Assembly: GCA_944739405.2 (NCBI GenBank) | Contig: OX123187.2 | Span: forward strand, 43,380,394-43,444,393 | Source of the DNA: Euclidia mi | Taxonomy: Eukaryota > Arthropoda > Insecta > Lepidoptera > Erebidae | Direction: 5' to 3' | Length of the DNA stretch: 64,000 nucleotides | The notes under the pieces: model-generated | Database searches by the model: none | What the model was told of the DNA's origin: nothing | The model's input: the letters and a program-made list of their open reading frames with translations, nothing else | Made by a program: the position numbers and the translations under genes | In this document: positions 20,306-30,573 of the stretch, one piece after another | Layout: every line of letters begins with the position of its first letter | How positions within the stretch are numbered: position 1 is the first letter of the stretch

Positions 20306-21016
20306 ATGTTATTTGATAATATTTGTCCTTATGTTTCGTTGTGTGTTGTTTTGAAAAGTATTAGAGGCTATACGTGCGGTGACGCAATTGTGTTAATGTC
20401 CCGAAGTAGTTTATGTTATGTTGTTGTAAATGTTGTAAATGTTTATTGTAGTACTATAATTTTATACAAAAGACTAGTGTTGTACCTTTTTGTTTGCTTA
20501 GCCCTATACATTTATATTACTATTATATGCTTTTGTTTTATAAAATCACCTGTGATTTTAGATTATGTTTTTGCCTATGTTTCTTTGTGTGTTGCTTTGA
20601 ACAGTAGAGGATGGTATATATGCGCTGATGCAATTATTTTTATGTTCCTAAATAGTTTACGTTATATAGTTGTTATTGTAGTAAACGAAGTATTTCTTTT
20701 GTGCGTTGGGATGGTTTATTATTGTACTATATTTTTATACAAAAGATTAGTGTCGTACCTTTTTGTTTACATAGTTTCATACATTTATATTATTATTATA
20801 TGCTTTTATTTTAAAGACTCAGCTGTGCTTTCTGATTATGTTTGTGTTTATGTTTCTATGTGTGATGCTTTGAACCTTAGAGGATGTTATATATGTGCTG
20901 ACACAGTTATGTTTATGTACCCAAGTAGTTTATGTTGTTTAGTTGTAATTGTTGTAAATGAATTACTTCTTTTGTGCGTTTGGATAGTATGTTATTGTAC
21001 AGTATTTTTTACATAA
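20306..21016 (+). CDS. Possible third LINE frame: repeated hydrophobic membrane protein
   Basis: Between ORF1 and ORF2 a frame runs from ATG 20306 (and is open upstream inside ORF1 from 20189) to a stop at 21014-21016, about 236 aa. It consists of three repeats marked YVSLCVVLKSIRGYTCGDAI, YVSLCVALNSRGWYICADAI and YVSMCDALNLRGCYICADTV. Each is followed by long runs of Val, Ile, Leu, Phe and Tyr able to form two or more membrane helices. At DNA level ATGTTTC recurs at 20331, 20577 and 20850. Spacings of 246 and 273 bp differ but are both multiples of three, so the frame is kept. A fourth partial repeat is shifted and continues in another frame to 21339 (from about 20974), still hydrophobic. 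It may be coding or only a T-rich spacer repeat; I know no such protein in CR1-like LINEs. Confidence 0.4.
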   Translation: MLFDNICPYVSLCVVLKSIRGYTCGDAIVLMSRSSLCYVVVNVVNVYCSTIILYKRLVLYLFVCLALYIYITIICFCFIKSPVILDYVFAYVSLCVALNSRGWYICADAIIFMFLNSLRYIVVIVVNEVFLLCVGMVYYCTIFLYKRLVSYLFVYIVSYIYIIIICFYFKDSAVLSDYVCVYVSMCDALNLRGCYICADTVMFMYPSSLCCLVVIVVNELLLLCVWIVCYCTVFFT

Positions 21017-21328
21017 CTTTTATATTGTGCCTGTTTATTTACATAGTCCTATACATTTACATTATTATGCTCTACTCTTGTCACTGTTTGTTTCTTTTGT
21101 TGTTAATGAGCATACTTACCCATTTAGGCACCTGGTGTGGGAATCTGAAGAATATTAAGTTTATTAAAGCGTGTTTTCTGCTGAAGCTTTCTGGTATTAC
21201 TCAAAGGACGTGTATTTCACTTCAATTACATTTTTATTTATTTAGTACATATTTATATCTTTATATTATTGCATGTTTAATACCCTTTTATATTACTGTA
21301 ATAATTGCTATATTTATATTATTATCCT

Positions 21329-24300
21329 ATGGCGCCTAAATTCTTTAAAGTTGGTTTCTTAAACGCCGGCTCTCTGAGTACCAACATAGTACAAACAGAA
21401 TAGTAGGATAGCTTCATACAAATCGGCCGCCGCCGCCGCGCTGGTGTGAATGTATGCGTGAGTCGCCGGGGCGGCGTGTACGCACGCACTTTTCACGCAC
21501 ACAATCTCACGAGCGCGGAACGCTCGGCGCGGATTCAGTACGGGATGCGCCGCGCGTCTGATCTCGCGCATGCATGTAGGTACTACACTGCTCGCCCTCG
21601 ACCATTGTTTATGTACATTCAGTTTTGTAATAAACGTTATTAATATTATACAATGTGTTAAACGACAGTAAATTAAACTTGTTACATTTTTCTCGCTATA
21701 AAGGCCATTTAGATAGTTATATAACGCTTAGCTAGTCAGCAGGTATTTGAAAAAAAATATATGCAAGCTTAAATTCTGTATTATTCAGCGCAATCACTTA
21801 AAACAACGGCGAAATAGCGCGCGCCGACAAAGCCGGCGGCGCCGCGGTGTAAACACGTGACAACCCGTGCGTCATCGCAAGAGTAGGCAATTAACTTGCC
21901 GAGCGGCCTTAGCTAGCTTACTATTCTGTTTTTACTATGGTACCAATCACGATAATTTTTTGTTTACAATGCATCAGCAGGCGGCTGATATAGTTGGTAT
22001 AAATGAAACTTGGTTGCGGCACGGTGAGGAGGCGCGAGCACCGTGTGTTCCAGAGTATAAACTCAAGCATACTCCGAGACCCTTATGGATTCGCGAAGGC
22101 CGTGGAGGTGGAATAGGATTCTACATTAGACGTGGTCTTACCGTCAGTACCGTCTGCCATCCAATACATCGGTCTGTTGAACAAATGTGGTTAAGGGTTA
22201 GAATAAACCACAACAAGGTGATTATAGGTACGGCATATAGGCCACCTTGGCTTGATGCGAGCCTCTTTTTTAATGCGATTATGGATACGATTGGGGCCTT
22301 GTCAGATTATGACTATTTAATACTTTTAGGAGATTTTAACGTTGATTTGACTAAGAAGTTTGACATTAAAACCTTGCTATTTAATACTTTTGTCAATTGT
22401 TTAGGTTTAACTCAAGTTGTTTCTGACCCAACCCACTTTACGAGCACTAGTAGTACATTAATTGATGTTGTCTGCACTAACGCTCATGTACGCAATGTAA
22501 CTGTGAGTTCAGTGGGAGTTTATAATGGCCATGCATTTATAACAACCGAATTTACTTTTCGTAAGCCAAAAATTCCACCTAAAATAATATCCTATAGACC
22601 GTTTAAGGACATAGATATGGAACAATTTGACAAAGATGTTGTTACTGTTGACTGGAGCAAAATACAAGCATTAGATGATGTAGATGATATGGTCAGTGAC
22701 TTTTCAAAGATAGTTAATACTATTTTTGACCTACATGCGCCGACTAAGACTAAAATTCTTCGTGAGTTGCCCGCACCTTGGCTGACTGACAACGTAAAAC
22801 TAATGATGAAGCTTCGTGATAGAGCCTTGAATAGGGCTAAAAATAGCAACTTGCCTCAGCATAAAGAATATTATAAAGAGTTAAAGAAACAAGTCGAACT
22901 AGCTATTCATAATGAAAGGAAATGTTATTTTAGGTATAATATAAACAATAAAATGAAGAATCCTAGACAATTATGGAAGAATTTAAGAGCCCATTGGATT
23001 CCTTCAAAGCCCTCTGATATTCCTAAACAAGTTGGCGATGCTAACCAAATAAACACCCACTTCTTGAACATACCAGGTAGTTCATGTGTTTCTATATCGC
23101 AGTTATCGCTGTTCGAATTTAATCGTTTTAGTGGTAATAGTTTTTCTCTCACGGCAACTGATTCATCTAATGTACTAAAAATACTGAAAGGTTTGAATTC
23201 CAATGCTATAGGTGTTGATGGCATATCATTGGATATGATCACAATGACACTACCACACACAGTGGCACTAATAACATCAATAGTAAATAAATCCATAGCA
23301 ACTTCCAAATTTCCTTTACTTTGGAAGTCAGCTATTGTCAGGCCCATACCGAAGACTAATAATGTAACATCAGTACAAGACCTTCGACCGATAAGTATTC
23401 TACCTTGCCTTTCTAAAGTACTGGAAAAAGTGGTAGCATCACAATTGACTAAATACCTAGAAACCAACAGCATTTTGCCAGACAAGCAATCGGGTTTTAG
23501 AAAGAGCAGGGGGACAGCAACAGCCCTTCTTGATGTTACTGATAACATCTTAGCAGCTCAAGATATAGGACAGGGATCAGTTCTGGTACTGTTGGATTTT
23601 TCTAGGGCTTTTGACGCGCTAGATGTTTCCTTGCTTATGTCAAAGCTATCTTATTACGGGTTTGATCATTCCACTATTAGCTGGATCAACTCGTATCTAA
23701 CAAACCGCTCTCAATTCGTAGAAATTAATTATACTGATGGATCCACCTCTCGTTCCGAGTTGAAATCAGTGTCACGAGGAGTCCCACAAGGTTCTGTATT
23801 AGGGCCACTTTTGTTCATTGTTTATAGTGCTGACATAGTCAAAGTAATTAAATATTGTAAATTTCATGTTTATGCTGATGACGTGCAAATATATTTATCT
23901 TTTAAACCTGACGAAACTCAATCTGCGGTGGATAAAATCAATAAAGACTTGGATAACATTTATAGCTGGGCTTCAAATAATTCTCTCCTACTAAATCCGA
24001 ATAAGTCCAAATTTATGATCCTGGGTTCCAAGGAACAAATAAAAAAAATTGCTGGTTTGGAACCGCAGATAAGAATTAATGGATCTTGTATAGAGCGTGT
24101 GCTGGAGGCACGTAACCTGGGATTAATTATGGACGAACAGCTGAGGTACGAACGACACATAGCGGACGTGGTCCGTAACTGTTTCTACCGTCTCAAATTA
24201 TTGTATAGACTACGAAATTATATAAGTACGGACCTTCGTATACAGCTTTGTGACTCGCTTGTTTTGTCCAAGTTCAATTATCTTGACGTGGTGTATGGAC

Positions 24301-24734
24301 CTAGACTACTGGCCAAGACTGCTAGTTTGATTCAAAGAGTGCAGAATGCGTGTGCGCGTTATTGTTATAATATTCCGAAGAGATCTCACGTAACTCCATT
24401 TCTAAACACAGGAAATATTTTAAAAATGAATTCGCGACGGGAGTTGCATCTAGCCGCACTCATGTTCGGGATTATTAAGTTCAGACAGCCGGGATACTTA
24501 TACGACAAATTAGATTGGATGGAAAGAGACAGGAAATATAGTAGCAGAGATGTATCTTTACCGTTACGTATACCTCGACATAGAACCACAGCATTTAGGG
24601 GCGGTTTCCGCTATAATGCAACAAAATGCTGGAATAATTTGCCACCACCGATTCGAAATCTCAAAAATTTGATTAATTTTAAATCTAAACTTAAGGTAGT
24701 TTTGCTAATTCGACAAAAATCCAGCATTTTATAA
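21329..24734 (+). pseudogene. LINE ORF2: APE endonuclease and reverse transcriptase, split by a DNA element
   Basis: The native start is ATG 21329 (MAPKFFKVGFLNAGSLSTN), not an ATG at 21867 that lies inside the inserted element. Coding resumes at 21947 and runs without a stop to 24734. Endonuclease motifs: INETWLR (about 21999), GTAYRPPW (about 22230), LLGDFNVDL (about 22325) and YNGHAFI (about 22520). The last occupies the place of the usual S-D-H motif, so the catalytic Asp may be replaced by Gly. RT motifs: DKQSGFRKSRGTATALLDV (about 23482), LLDFSRAFDALD (about 23595), GVPQGSVLGPLL (about 23779) and YADD at 23871-23882. The C-terminus has the WNNLPPPIRNLKN block (about 24630). There is no RNase H. 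Without the 555-bp insertion and one TSD copy the frame would be continuous (562 bp removed; frames agree). In its present state the insertion brings stops, so no full enzyme is made. Confidence 0.9.
21385..21939. mobile_element. 555-bp TIR DNA element inside the LINE endonuclease
   Basis: Flanked by a 7-bp TSD, GTACCAA, at 21378-21384 and 21940-21946. Left end CATAGTACAAACAGAATAGT; the right end reverse complement is CATAGTAAAAACAGAATAGT, so the TIRs match with one mismatch over 20 bp and continue more weakly. The interior is unusually GC-rich at about 21421-21600 (GGCCGCCGCCGCCGC, many CpG). There is no transposase, so it is MITE-like. A 7-8-bp TSD with CA...TG ends would suit a P- or hAT-like family; the family is unproven. 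Confidence 0.88.
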
Positions 24735-25010
24735 ATAGTCATTGCATTGACAATTCGGTACATGGCCGCCACTCCAGAGCCTAAAATTAAAGTAAATAGT
24801 TTACTTATGTATACTGACTATTATAATTATTCGTTTGTATTTTACCGCTTAGTAATTTATTTTTGTATCATGGAATAGCTGTGTCATTTATATATACCTA
24901 AATACTATATAAATATATATAATTATATGTATATTAATATGTATGTATAAATATATATATATATATGTATATATATATATGTATGTATATATACCTATTT
25001 TAATCTAATA
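24735..25010 (+). other. LINE 3' UTR and AT/TATG-rich tail
   Basis: About 150 bp of UTR followed by dense TATATA/TATGTA repeats at about 24880-25000. The element seems to end in this microsatellite rather than in poly(A). Confidence 0.6.
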
Positions 25011-25021
25011 CATATTTGTTT

Positions 25022-25645
25022 TATACGGGGTGGCGCTACCATAGGGGCACTTTTTAAACAGAGGCATAGCGTACAACATTTTGAAGCCTTGTACCAAAAA
25101 TGAATTAAATCGGTGCAGTAGTTTAGCCACAATATCGATTTTAAGTTCCGCAATTTTTGCACATGCTTTGAATTCCACACAGCTGATACAAAACGGTCAA
25201 CGACCCTACATTGCGTGCCGCGACTCACTACGATGCGGGCGCCGACTCGACGCCGCGCGAGGATTCCCGCATATCTTCGAGGACGCGCGAATGTTTTTTG
25301 TCAGGTTCAAGCATTTATGCACTTTATTGTAAAAAAAATATAGTTTATTTTCAAGTGCGTTAATAAAATCCTCTCCGCTGCGCTCCGTTTTATCTGCGCT
25401 GAGCCTAACTTCGGATGACGTCGAGGCGTCACGTCGGAGCGAGTCGGGGCGTGCAATGTAGGGTCGTTGACCGTTTTGTATCAGCTGTGTGGAATTCAAA
25501 GCATGTGCAAAAATTGCGGAACTTAAAATCGATATTGTGGCTAAACTACTGCACCGATTTAATTGATTTTTGGTACAAGGCTTCAGAATGTTGTACGCTA
25601 TGCCTCTGTTCAATAAGTGCCCCTATGGTAGCGCCACCCTGTATA
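25022..25645. mobile_element. Foldback (long inverted repeat) element, 624 bp
   Basis: The left arm starts TATACGGGGTGGCGCTACCA and the right arm ends as its near-complement, GGTAGCGCCACCCTGTATA at 25645. Arms of roughly 205 bp (25022 to about 25230; about 25437 to 25645) pair with few mismatches, which is why the same peptide (KPCTKN.LNRCSSLATISIL) can be read from both strands. The centre (25230-25437) is GC-rich and unpaired, with AAACTATATTTTTTTTACAA-type sequence. No transposase. The target is probably TA or TATA. Confidence 0.88.
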
Positions 25646-25910
25646 TTATATTGATTGATACTGTTCTTATGTCCGTGAGTCACCTGTGGGCTTCAGCTGA
25701 AAATCAGCGCTTTGGTCAGTGGTCACCCACCTGAACCACAGCACATGCTGAGCTGGTAGCCTTTAGACACATTAATTCTATTATTGTTATTTCAATCTTT
25801 TTGTTGTCTTTGTACCTTCCAAATGCTTTTGCTTTGCTTTTTATTTATTTTTGTTTGTGTTATGTCAGTTATGTGTGTCTAATAAATATTTTTCTTCTTT
25901 TCTTTCTTCT
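25646..25910. other. No gene recognised
   Basis: Short AT-rich spacer between the foldback element and duplicated segment A. Confidence 0.4.
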
Positions 25911-25989
25911 TACTTTAGATTGAGGCGATATAAAAATATTCATAACATTTTTTTAAATGACATAGCTCCAGCATATGACTAACCGAATT

Positions 25990-26282
25990 GGGCTGACCTC
26001 CGCAATCCAAAAGGATATTCTATGGTTAAGGGAGTTATTAGAGAGAATAAACTAAAACTGGTCGTTTTAGTTTATTCAGAGGTACTGACTCCCTGTAACG
26101 ACTGTCAAAGATTTACAAGATAACCGTGACGACAGTTAAACGTGATCGCCGTGGCACGAGACAAGCGACAATAAACAATTCAATACGTACATAACTTCGG
26201 AAATTCAGTAGTGCGCGCCGTTCGATCCCCATACCCTCTGCATAGCAGCCTGTTGGTATCTTCACTAGGCTATCACTGCCTG
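25990..26282 (-). mobile_element. tRNA-derived SINE, minus strand (in segment A)
   Basis: On the minus strand it starts GGCAGTGATAGCCTAGTG (A-box-like TAGCCTAGTGG variant) and has a decayed B-box region. The 3' body matches 58075-58449 (CAGTACCTCTGAATAAACT). It is present in B as well (about 52640-52935), so it predates the duplication. The word AATAAACTAAAAC forms a hairpin with GTTTTAGTTTATT at 26049-26080. Confidence 0.7.
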
Positions 26283-26970
26283 TTTTTGCTTGACTTGACT
26301 ACGGTGGAAACTCTCCTTATGAGCTATCTCAACTCGACGCCAACCCGGTCAGAGTGTGATCAACCGGGCTTGGGACTGGCGGAGGAGGTATGTGGAGGCT
26401 CTCCCCAAGTGTTCGGGGCATACCCACTAAAACTACCTCGGTGTCCCTACGGGTCCCGTGTAGTGGCGGGGTCATGCGATTCGCAGATAGCATTCTTTGC
26501 CGTGACCCCGCCCGGGACTGGCCCGCCGTTGGTGTTGGCAGGCCCCGCCTCGTTATGCTACTTGGGAGGCGGCGCGGAAACTACGCCGCCTCCTTGCCTT
26601 TTGACGGACGGGGAGCAGCCCCAGCCCTCGCCATCCGCAGGCACTAAAACGGCCGCAGTGGATAGGGAGGACGGCAACCTGACAACACCGCATCTCCTCT
26701 TCCTCTGCGGCTCCACCGCGACGCATCATATGGTGCGCCCCCATTTGGTCGCGGGAGATAGGGCGCGCGGCAACGCAACACCGACACGCCTCTCCTCCCG
26801 CGACTGCGCCCGACTGCGAGTGACAGACAGAATTGTACCCCGCACCCGCACCTTTGGACGCATCCTACGCAGGCTTCACCCAAGAACACGTGGAGCTTCC
26901 ACTCCCGGGATCCCTCTTAGCTTCACCGCGGGTGTCCAAGCCATGGTGTCCGGGTGTCCAGCCGGGGAGT
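26283..26970 (-). mobile_element. 688-bp GC-rich insertion of unknown family, A only
   Basis: Absent from B at 52935. Flanked by a 13-bp TSD, CTATC(A/G)CTGCCTG, at 26270-26282 and 26971-26983. Much richer in G+C than its surroundings. Read on the minus strand it ends CAAGTCAAGCAAAAA, a short A tail, so a retroposed sequence in minus orientation is plausible. The plus strand is open for 257 codons (26211-26984, beginning outside the insert) and the minus strand also has open stretches, a result of the low A+T. The predicted peptide has no known domain. Confidence 0.75.
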
Positions 26971-26983
26971 CTATCGCTGCCTG

Positions 26984-27507
26984 AGTTGTGAAATCTAAAA
27001 TTGTGTTGCTGAAGCAAGCTGAGTCTACATGATTTACTATTTTATGGAAAACTTCTTTCATTTTCTACTTATCGTTACAATTTCTGACTCGTAATTTATA
27101 GTTTAAAAATAAGCTTTACAAAAAAATCGATCCACGATGTGAAATATTTAAAAAATCCTGTAATCGGCGAACATCGTCATGCGAACTAACCTACCTAACC
27201 TATGCGAAAAAGTTCCTTTTGACTGGAATAAAGATACTTTTTGGTAACTTACAGGTACTTAACATAACGTAGGCACTAATAAAGTGAAAGACAAGATCAA
27301 CCGCTATACGCATACAACTTTAATTGTGTTAGCGATTTCTAACTACACGCCCTCTCAGTTATTGGCATTAACACACACATATCATACGATCTCAGATACA
27401 AGTACTAACAAATTATCTAATGTTACCTCCCAATTTCACCAAAGTTGGTATTAATTTATTCAATGAACGTGTACATTGAAGTTTGGTAACGAATGCTATT
27501 ATTATTA
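26984..27507. other. Segment A sequence, no gene recognised
   Basis: Collinear with B (52936-53035 and 53401-53780). AT-rich; nothing coding seen. Confidence 0.5.
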
Positions 27508-27913
27508 CACACATACATATCGTCACGCCTTTTATCCCCGAAGGGGTAGGCAGAGGTGTATTTCTACACCCACTTTTCGCCAGATATACTTTCGTCCCAC
27601 GTAATAAGGGGCGAGCCTATTGCCGTACCGGGCACATTTCCAGACTCCGTGCTGCTACTGAGAATTTCGTGACAGAAAAACCCAATAACACTGCCCGACC
27701 CAGGAATCGAACCCGGGACCTCCCGATCCCACGCGCACATTTATGCCGCGAGACCAACGAGGCAGTCGTATAGGGTTTAATGTCGAGTTTTCCGTCTCTA
27801 CGCAAAAATGGTATTTGCATCGTGTTATCCCTTAGTCGCCTCTTACGACACCCACGGGAAGATAGAGGGTGGTGACACTTGTATTCTATGCCGTCCACCA
27901 CACGGCGATTGCG
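27508..27913 (-). mobile_element. Composite tRNA-derived SINE, A only
   Basis: A 406-bp insertion absent from B, with a perfect 15-bp TSD (ATGCTATTATTATTA at 27493-27507 and 27914-27928). On the minus strand it has a head CGTGTGGTGGACGGCATAG related to the 1591 SINE, then a tRNA-like unit GCCTCGTTGGTCTCGCGGC with B box CCGGGTTCGATTCCTGG, then the tail CTCTGCCTACCCCTTCGGGG, AGGCGTGACG and a TATG-type end. The tail is that of the RTE-like LINE. The minus-strand frame 27617-27901 is not a gene. Confidence 0.92.
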
Positions 27914-27928
27914 ATGCTATTATTATTA

Positions 27929-30573
27929 ACCTAAATAAATGTGGAACGTACCGCCATGTATCGCGGTCGAACTTCGTTCCTTAGTTTATAGCACATTAAT
28001 ATGATTTTAATAGCACCTGCAAGATATAACTCCGTGCGATGATGATAAAGGTTTCTTTATTACTAGTATTTAGTACCTAGCTATCCCGTAAGGTGTAGAT
28101 GCTCATACGATAACACCGCTAGAGATTTTAAAACCACACGAGGTTTCATTCTCATTTCCTCCTGACATTTCTACACTATCTTAAACCCTCTAGAATTTAT
28201 GAAGGTATCACATTCCTTATCTGTGTCCTTCCAACTGCGAAATTATGTGTTTGTTGTTGAGCTATTATTCGCTGGCAGTGGGGTTTAGTGAACATTAAAC
28301 TCGATGATCCTAAGTAGTTTAGGTAAAGTGGATGACAAAAAGTGGATATCAAAGAAGAGAAATAATCGAAGCGTTTCAGTGAGGGGCTCATTAGCTTAGT
28401 AGAGCACGGGTCGGCAGGGTGGGCGGGTTCTGAACAAATCGACAACATTTACATCGCGGTCAGCCGCCGGCTTACCGACTGGCGGCTAATGGACTGGCTT
28501 CATATCAAATAGCCGACGCGCGGCGTGTGTGCGGGGCTAGCAAACACCTCAGCGCCGCCGCTGCCGCACCGCACGTCGCCCCATTATCTACTAGTTTACA
28601 CTATTACAATTATTAAACACTCATCAGTATTGTAAACATGGCCATTTTAAAGGTTTTACTACTATTATTTTAAGTTCTTTTTTGAACTCTGCGGAATGAT
28701 TATTTGTCAATTACGCTTCTTCACCATCATCCTTTGTAGTCCATTGCTGAATATAGGGCTCTCCTAATCTACATCACAATAACATTCTTAGGCTAAAGAA
28801 GGACTTGGCCTATTGGCCAGACGTATTAGCGTAGCCTTTAATGTCGAGTTTTCCGTCTTTCCGAAAGATAACTAGGTACTACATGACTTTAGGTAAGGAA
28901 AATAGCAATTCACAAGAATTTCACATTCATTAATTATCATCAAAAATGCAATGACCTGACCATTACAATCCAGGCCTTTTAATTATTACTAGGTAGTAGC
29001 TTCGCCGTTAATTTTTTATCAAATCCGAGCCCGGTTTCTTACTCACTTTCTTCTTATAAAGACGTCTTACTTTGCTTCCTATGTCGACGAGCTATGGCAC
29101 TTTCAATTTTACAGACAACCTTTATTTTTTTTTTCTTCATACAACGTCATCAGTGAAATTCCTTTTGCACCATAGCTTTATATTCTTGAGGTATAATATA
29201 ATATTGGTATTTCAAAATGTTAATACATGTTCTGCGAATTGTGAGGGATATTTTGGCGCTTTCTGCTTTGGCAATATCATGTAAAAAAGCAAAATAAATA
29301 GAATTTATAAAGAAAAACAAACAACGTTTTTACGGTGGCGAACTTATTTATATTGAACGCGGCAACGGGCAGCTGCCAGTGAAAAATAAAATGCGAATTC
29401 AAATACAATGGCAAGAATCGCGCCGATTCACGAAGAATTAGGAGCTATTCAATGGTTTGAGAAATGTGAAGGTGGGAAATATTGAAAATCCACTTGAATA
29501 AATGAGCGCAGTACACAAAAGGCAAGTGTAGCGTTGCTGGCTGCTAGTTATAACACCTCGCAGGAAACTCTTTACCTTGCCGAGGCTAATGAGTGGAAAT
29601 ACAAGCGAATCATATTATACGTGCTGCCGATGCTTTAACAAGCGCTTGTTTATATTTAGACGTGTCGTAATGTTACCATGTTTTGCATACACTTTAATTA
29701 TGGCAAAAGCACCTTTGAATTTCGGACTGCTTATAAAAATATGGACAGTGGTTAAGATGGGTTCAATGCCCTCAAACTGTTGTCTCCGAACAGGGTACTC
29801 TTTCTATCACTGGTAGGTATATAATGTTTGTGGAGCTGAATCACTACAGAAATGTTTCTTTGAGTTATCGCTTATAAATGATATCGTATACAAATTAGAT
29901 AGTCTCTTCCTTAATATGAAGTAGTGTGTATTTGACAATTATTCTAAAAAAACTACAGCAAAAGCTTGCAGCTTGTATGACGTAAGTTAAGCTTATTTTC
30001 TAGAGATACAGTCTCTACAACTAAATGTAAAAGCTACAACTAACCAAACGTAGCTAGGAAACAAAAGTGGTGGTACCTGTCATTCCTCTGTTGGCCTAGT
30101 TTCGTTTATAAAAACTGCGTCAGTAAAGCCACACGGGCCACAGTGGGCGGGCTTCTCCAGTAAAATAAATGTGTCGAAAAGCGAAATTTCTCGCAGTAGT
30201 TTCATTTATCAACCGTCACGAAGGTCGGTCTAAATTATGTCGTTAGGCCTGTGACTCCTCCATAAATTATCCACGCAAGATTACTTATATAGTAATAAAT
30301 AATCGCTCTTCCTTTTATTCGTATATTTTGTTACGTAATTATTATCATGTAACAATTTTGTCAGCGCTGAATTTTTTACTGTATACAATTTGTTTGATCT
30401 CGGTTGCGTGTTAAGTAGGGTTGGAGAACGCTAGACATTTTAATAAGAGCCTAACATAATTTGAGGCTTTCATTACAGCAAAAGGCTACAATGCGTTAGA
30501 TGCGTATTATTCTGGTTACATTTGATCAGTATAGATGGCTATGATATTTCGTTTTTTTACTAGACACAAAACA
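27929..30573. other. Segment A sequence, no gene recognised; SINE-like fragment near 28730-28870
   Basis: Collinear with B 53781-57540, which has a DNA element inserted opposite 30010. A GC-rich patch at 28480-28590 (GACGCGCGGCGTGTG, GCGCCGCCGCTGCCGC) is conserved in B. The words CCATTGCTGAATATAGGGC and GGCCAGACGTATTAGCG at 28740-28835 look like a SINE remnant. Frames of 70-83 codons are not conserved as reading frames in B. Confidence 0.6.

Larger units (their letters stand above)
18753..25010 (+). mobile_element. Two-ORF LINE of the CR1/Jockey group, near full length but interrupted
   Basis: Order: 5' UTR with two tandem units (18761-19110), ORF1 (19240-20271), a repetitive inter-ORF region (about 20290-21328), ORF2 (native ATG 21329 to stop 24734, split by a DNA element at 21385-21939), and a 3' UTR ending in an AT/TATG-rich tail near 25000. 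A PHD-finger ORF1 plus APE-RT ORF2 without RNase H fits CR1-like LINEs; the exact clade is not certain. Confidence 0.88.

Noticed and set aside
21867..21946. ATG at 21867 as the ORF2 start
   Set aside because: It lies inside the 555-bp inserted DNA element; the native start and the first part of the endonuclease are at 21329-21384.
24880..25010. TATA-rich region as a promoter
   Set aside because: It is the AT/TATG microsatellite tail of the LINE, with no downstream gene.
25081..25654. Four small ORFs on both strands around the 25.0-25.65 kb block
   Set aside because: They are mirror images produced by the inverted arms of the foldback element.
26211..26984. 257-codon frame as a host protein
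   Set aside because: The frame starts outside and runs through a TSD-bounded insertion; its length is explained by high G+C, and it has no domain or conservation in segment B.
27515..27770. tRNA gene
   Set aside because: A B box and tRNA-like words are present, but without a foldable complete tRNA; they sit inside a SINE with TSD. The same applies at 15487, 58075 and 61504.
28380..28460. A-box-like GCTTAGTAGAGCACGGGT as a tRNA or SINE head
   Set aside because: No B box or tail at the expected distance in either segment copy.
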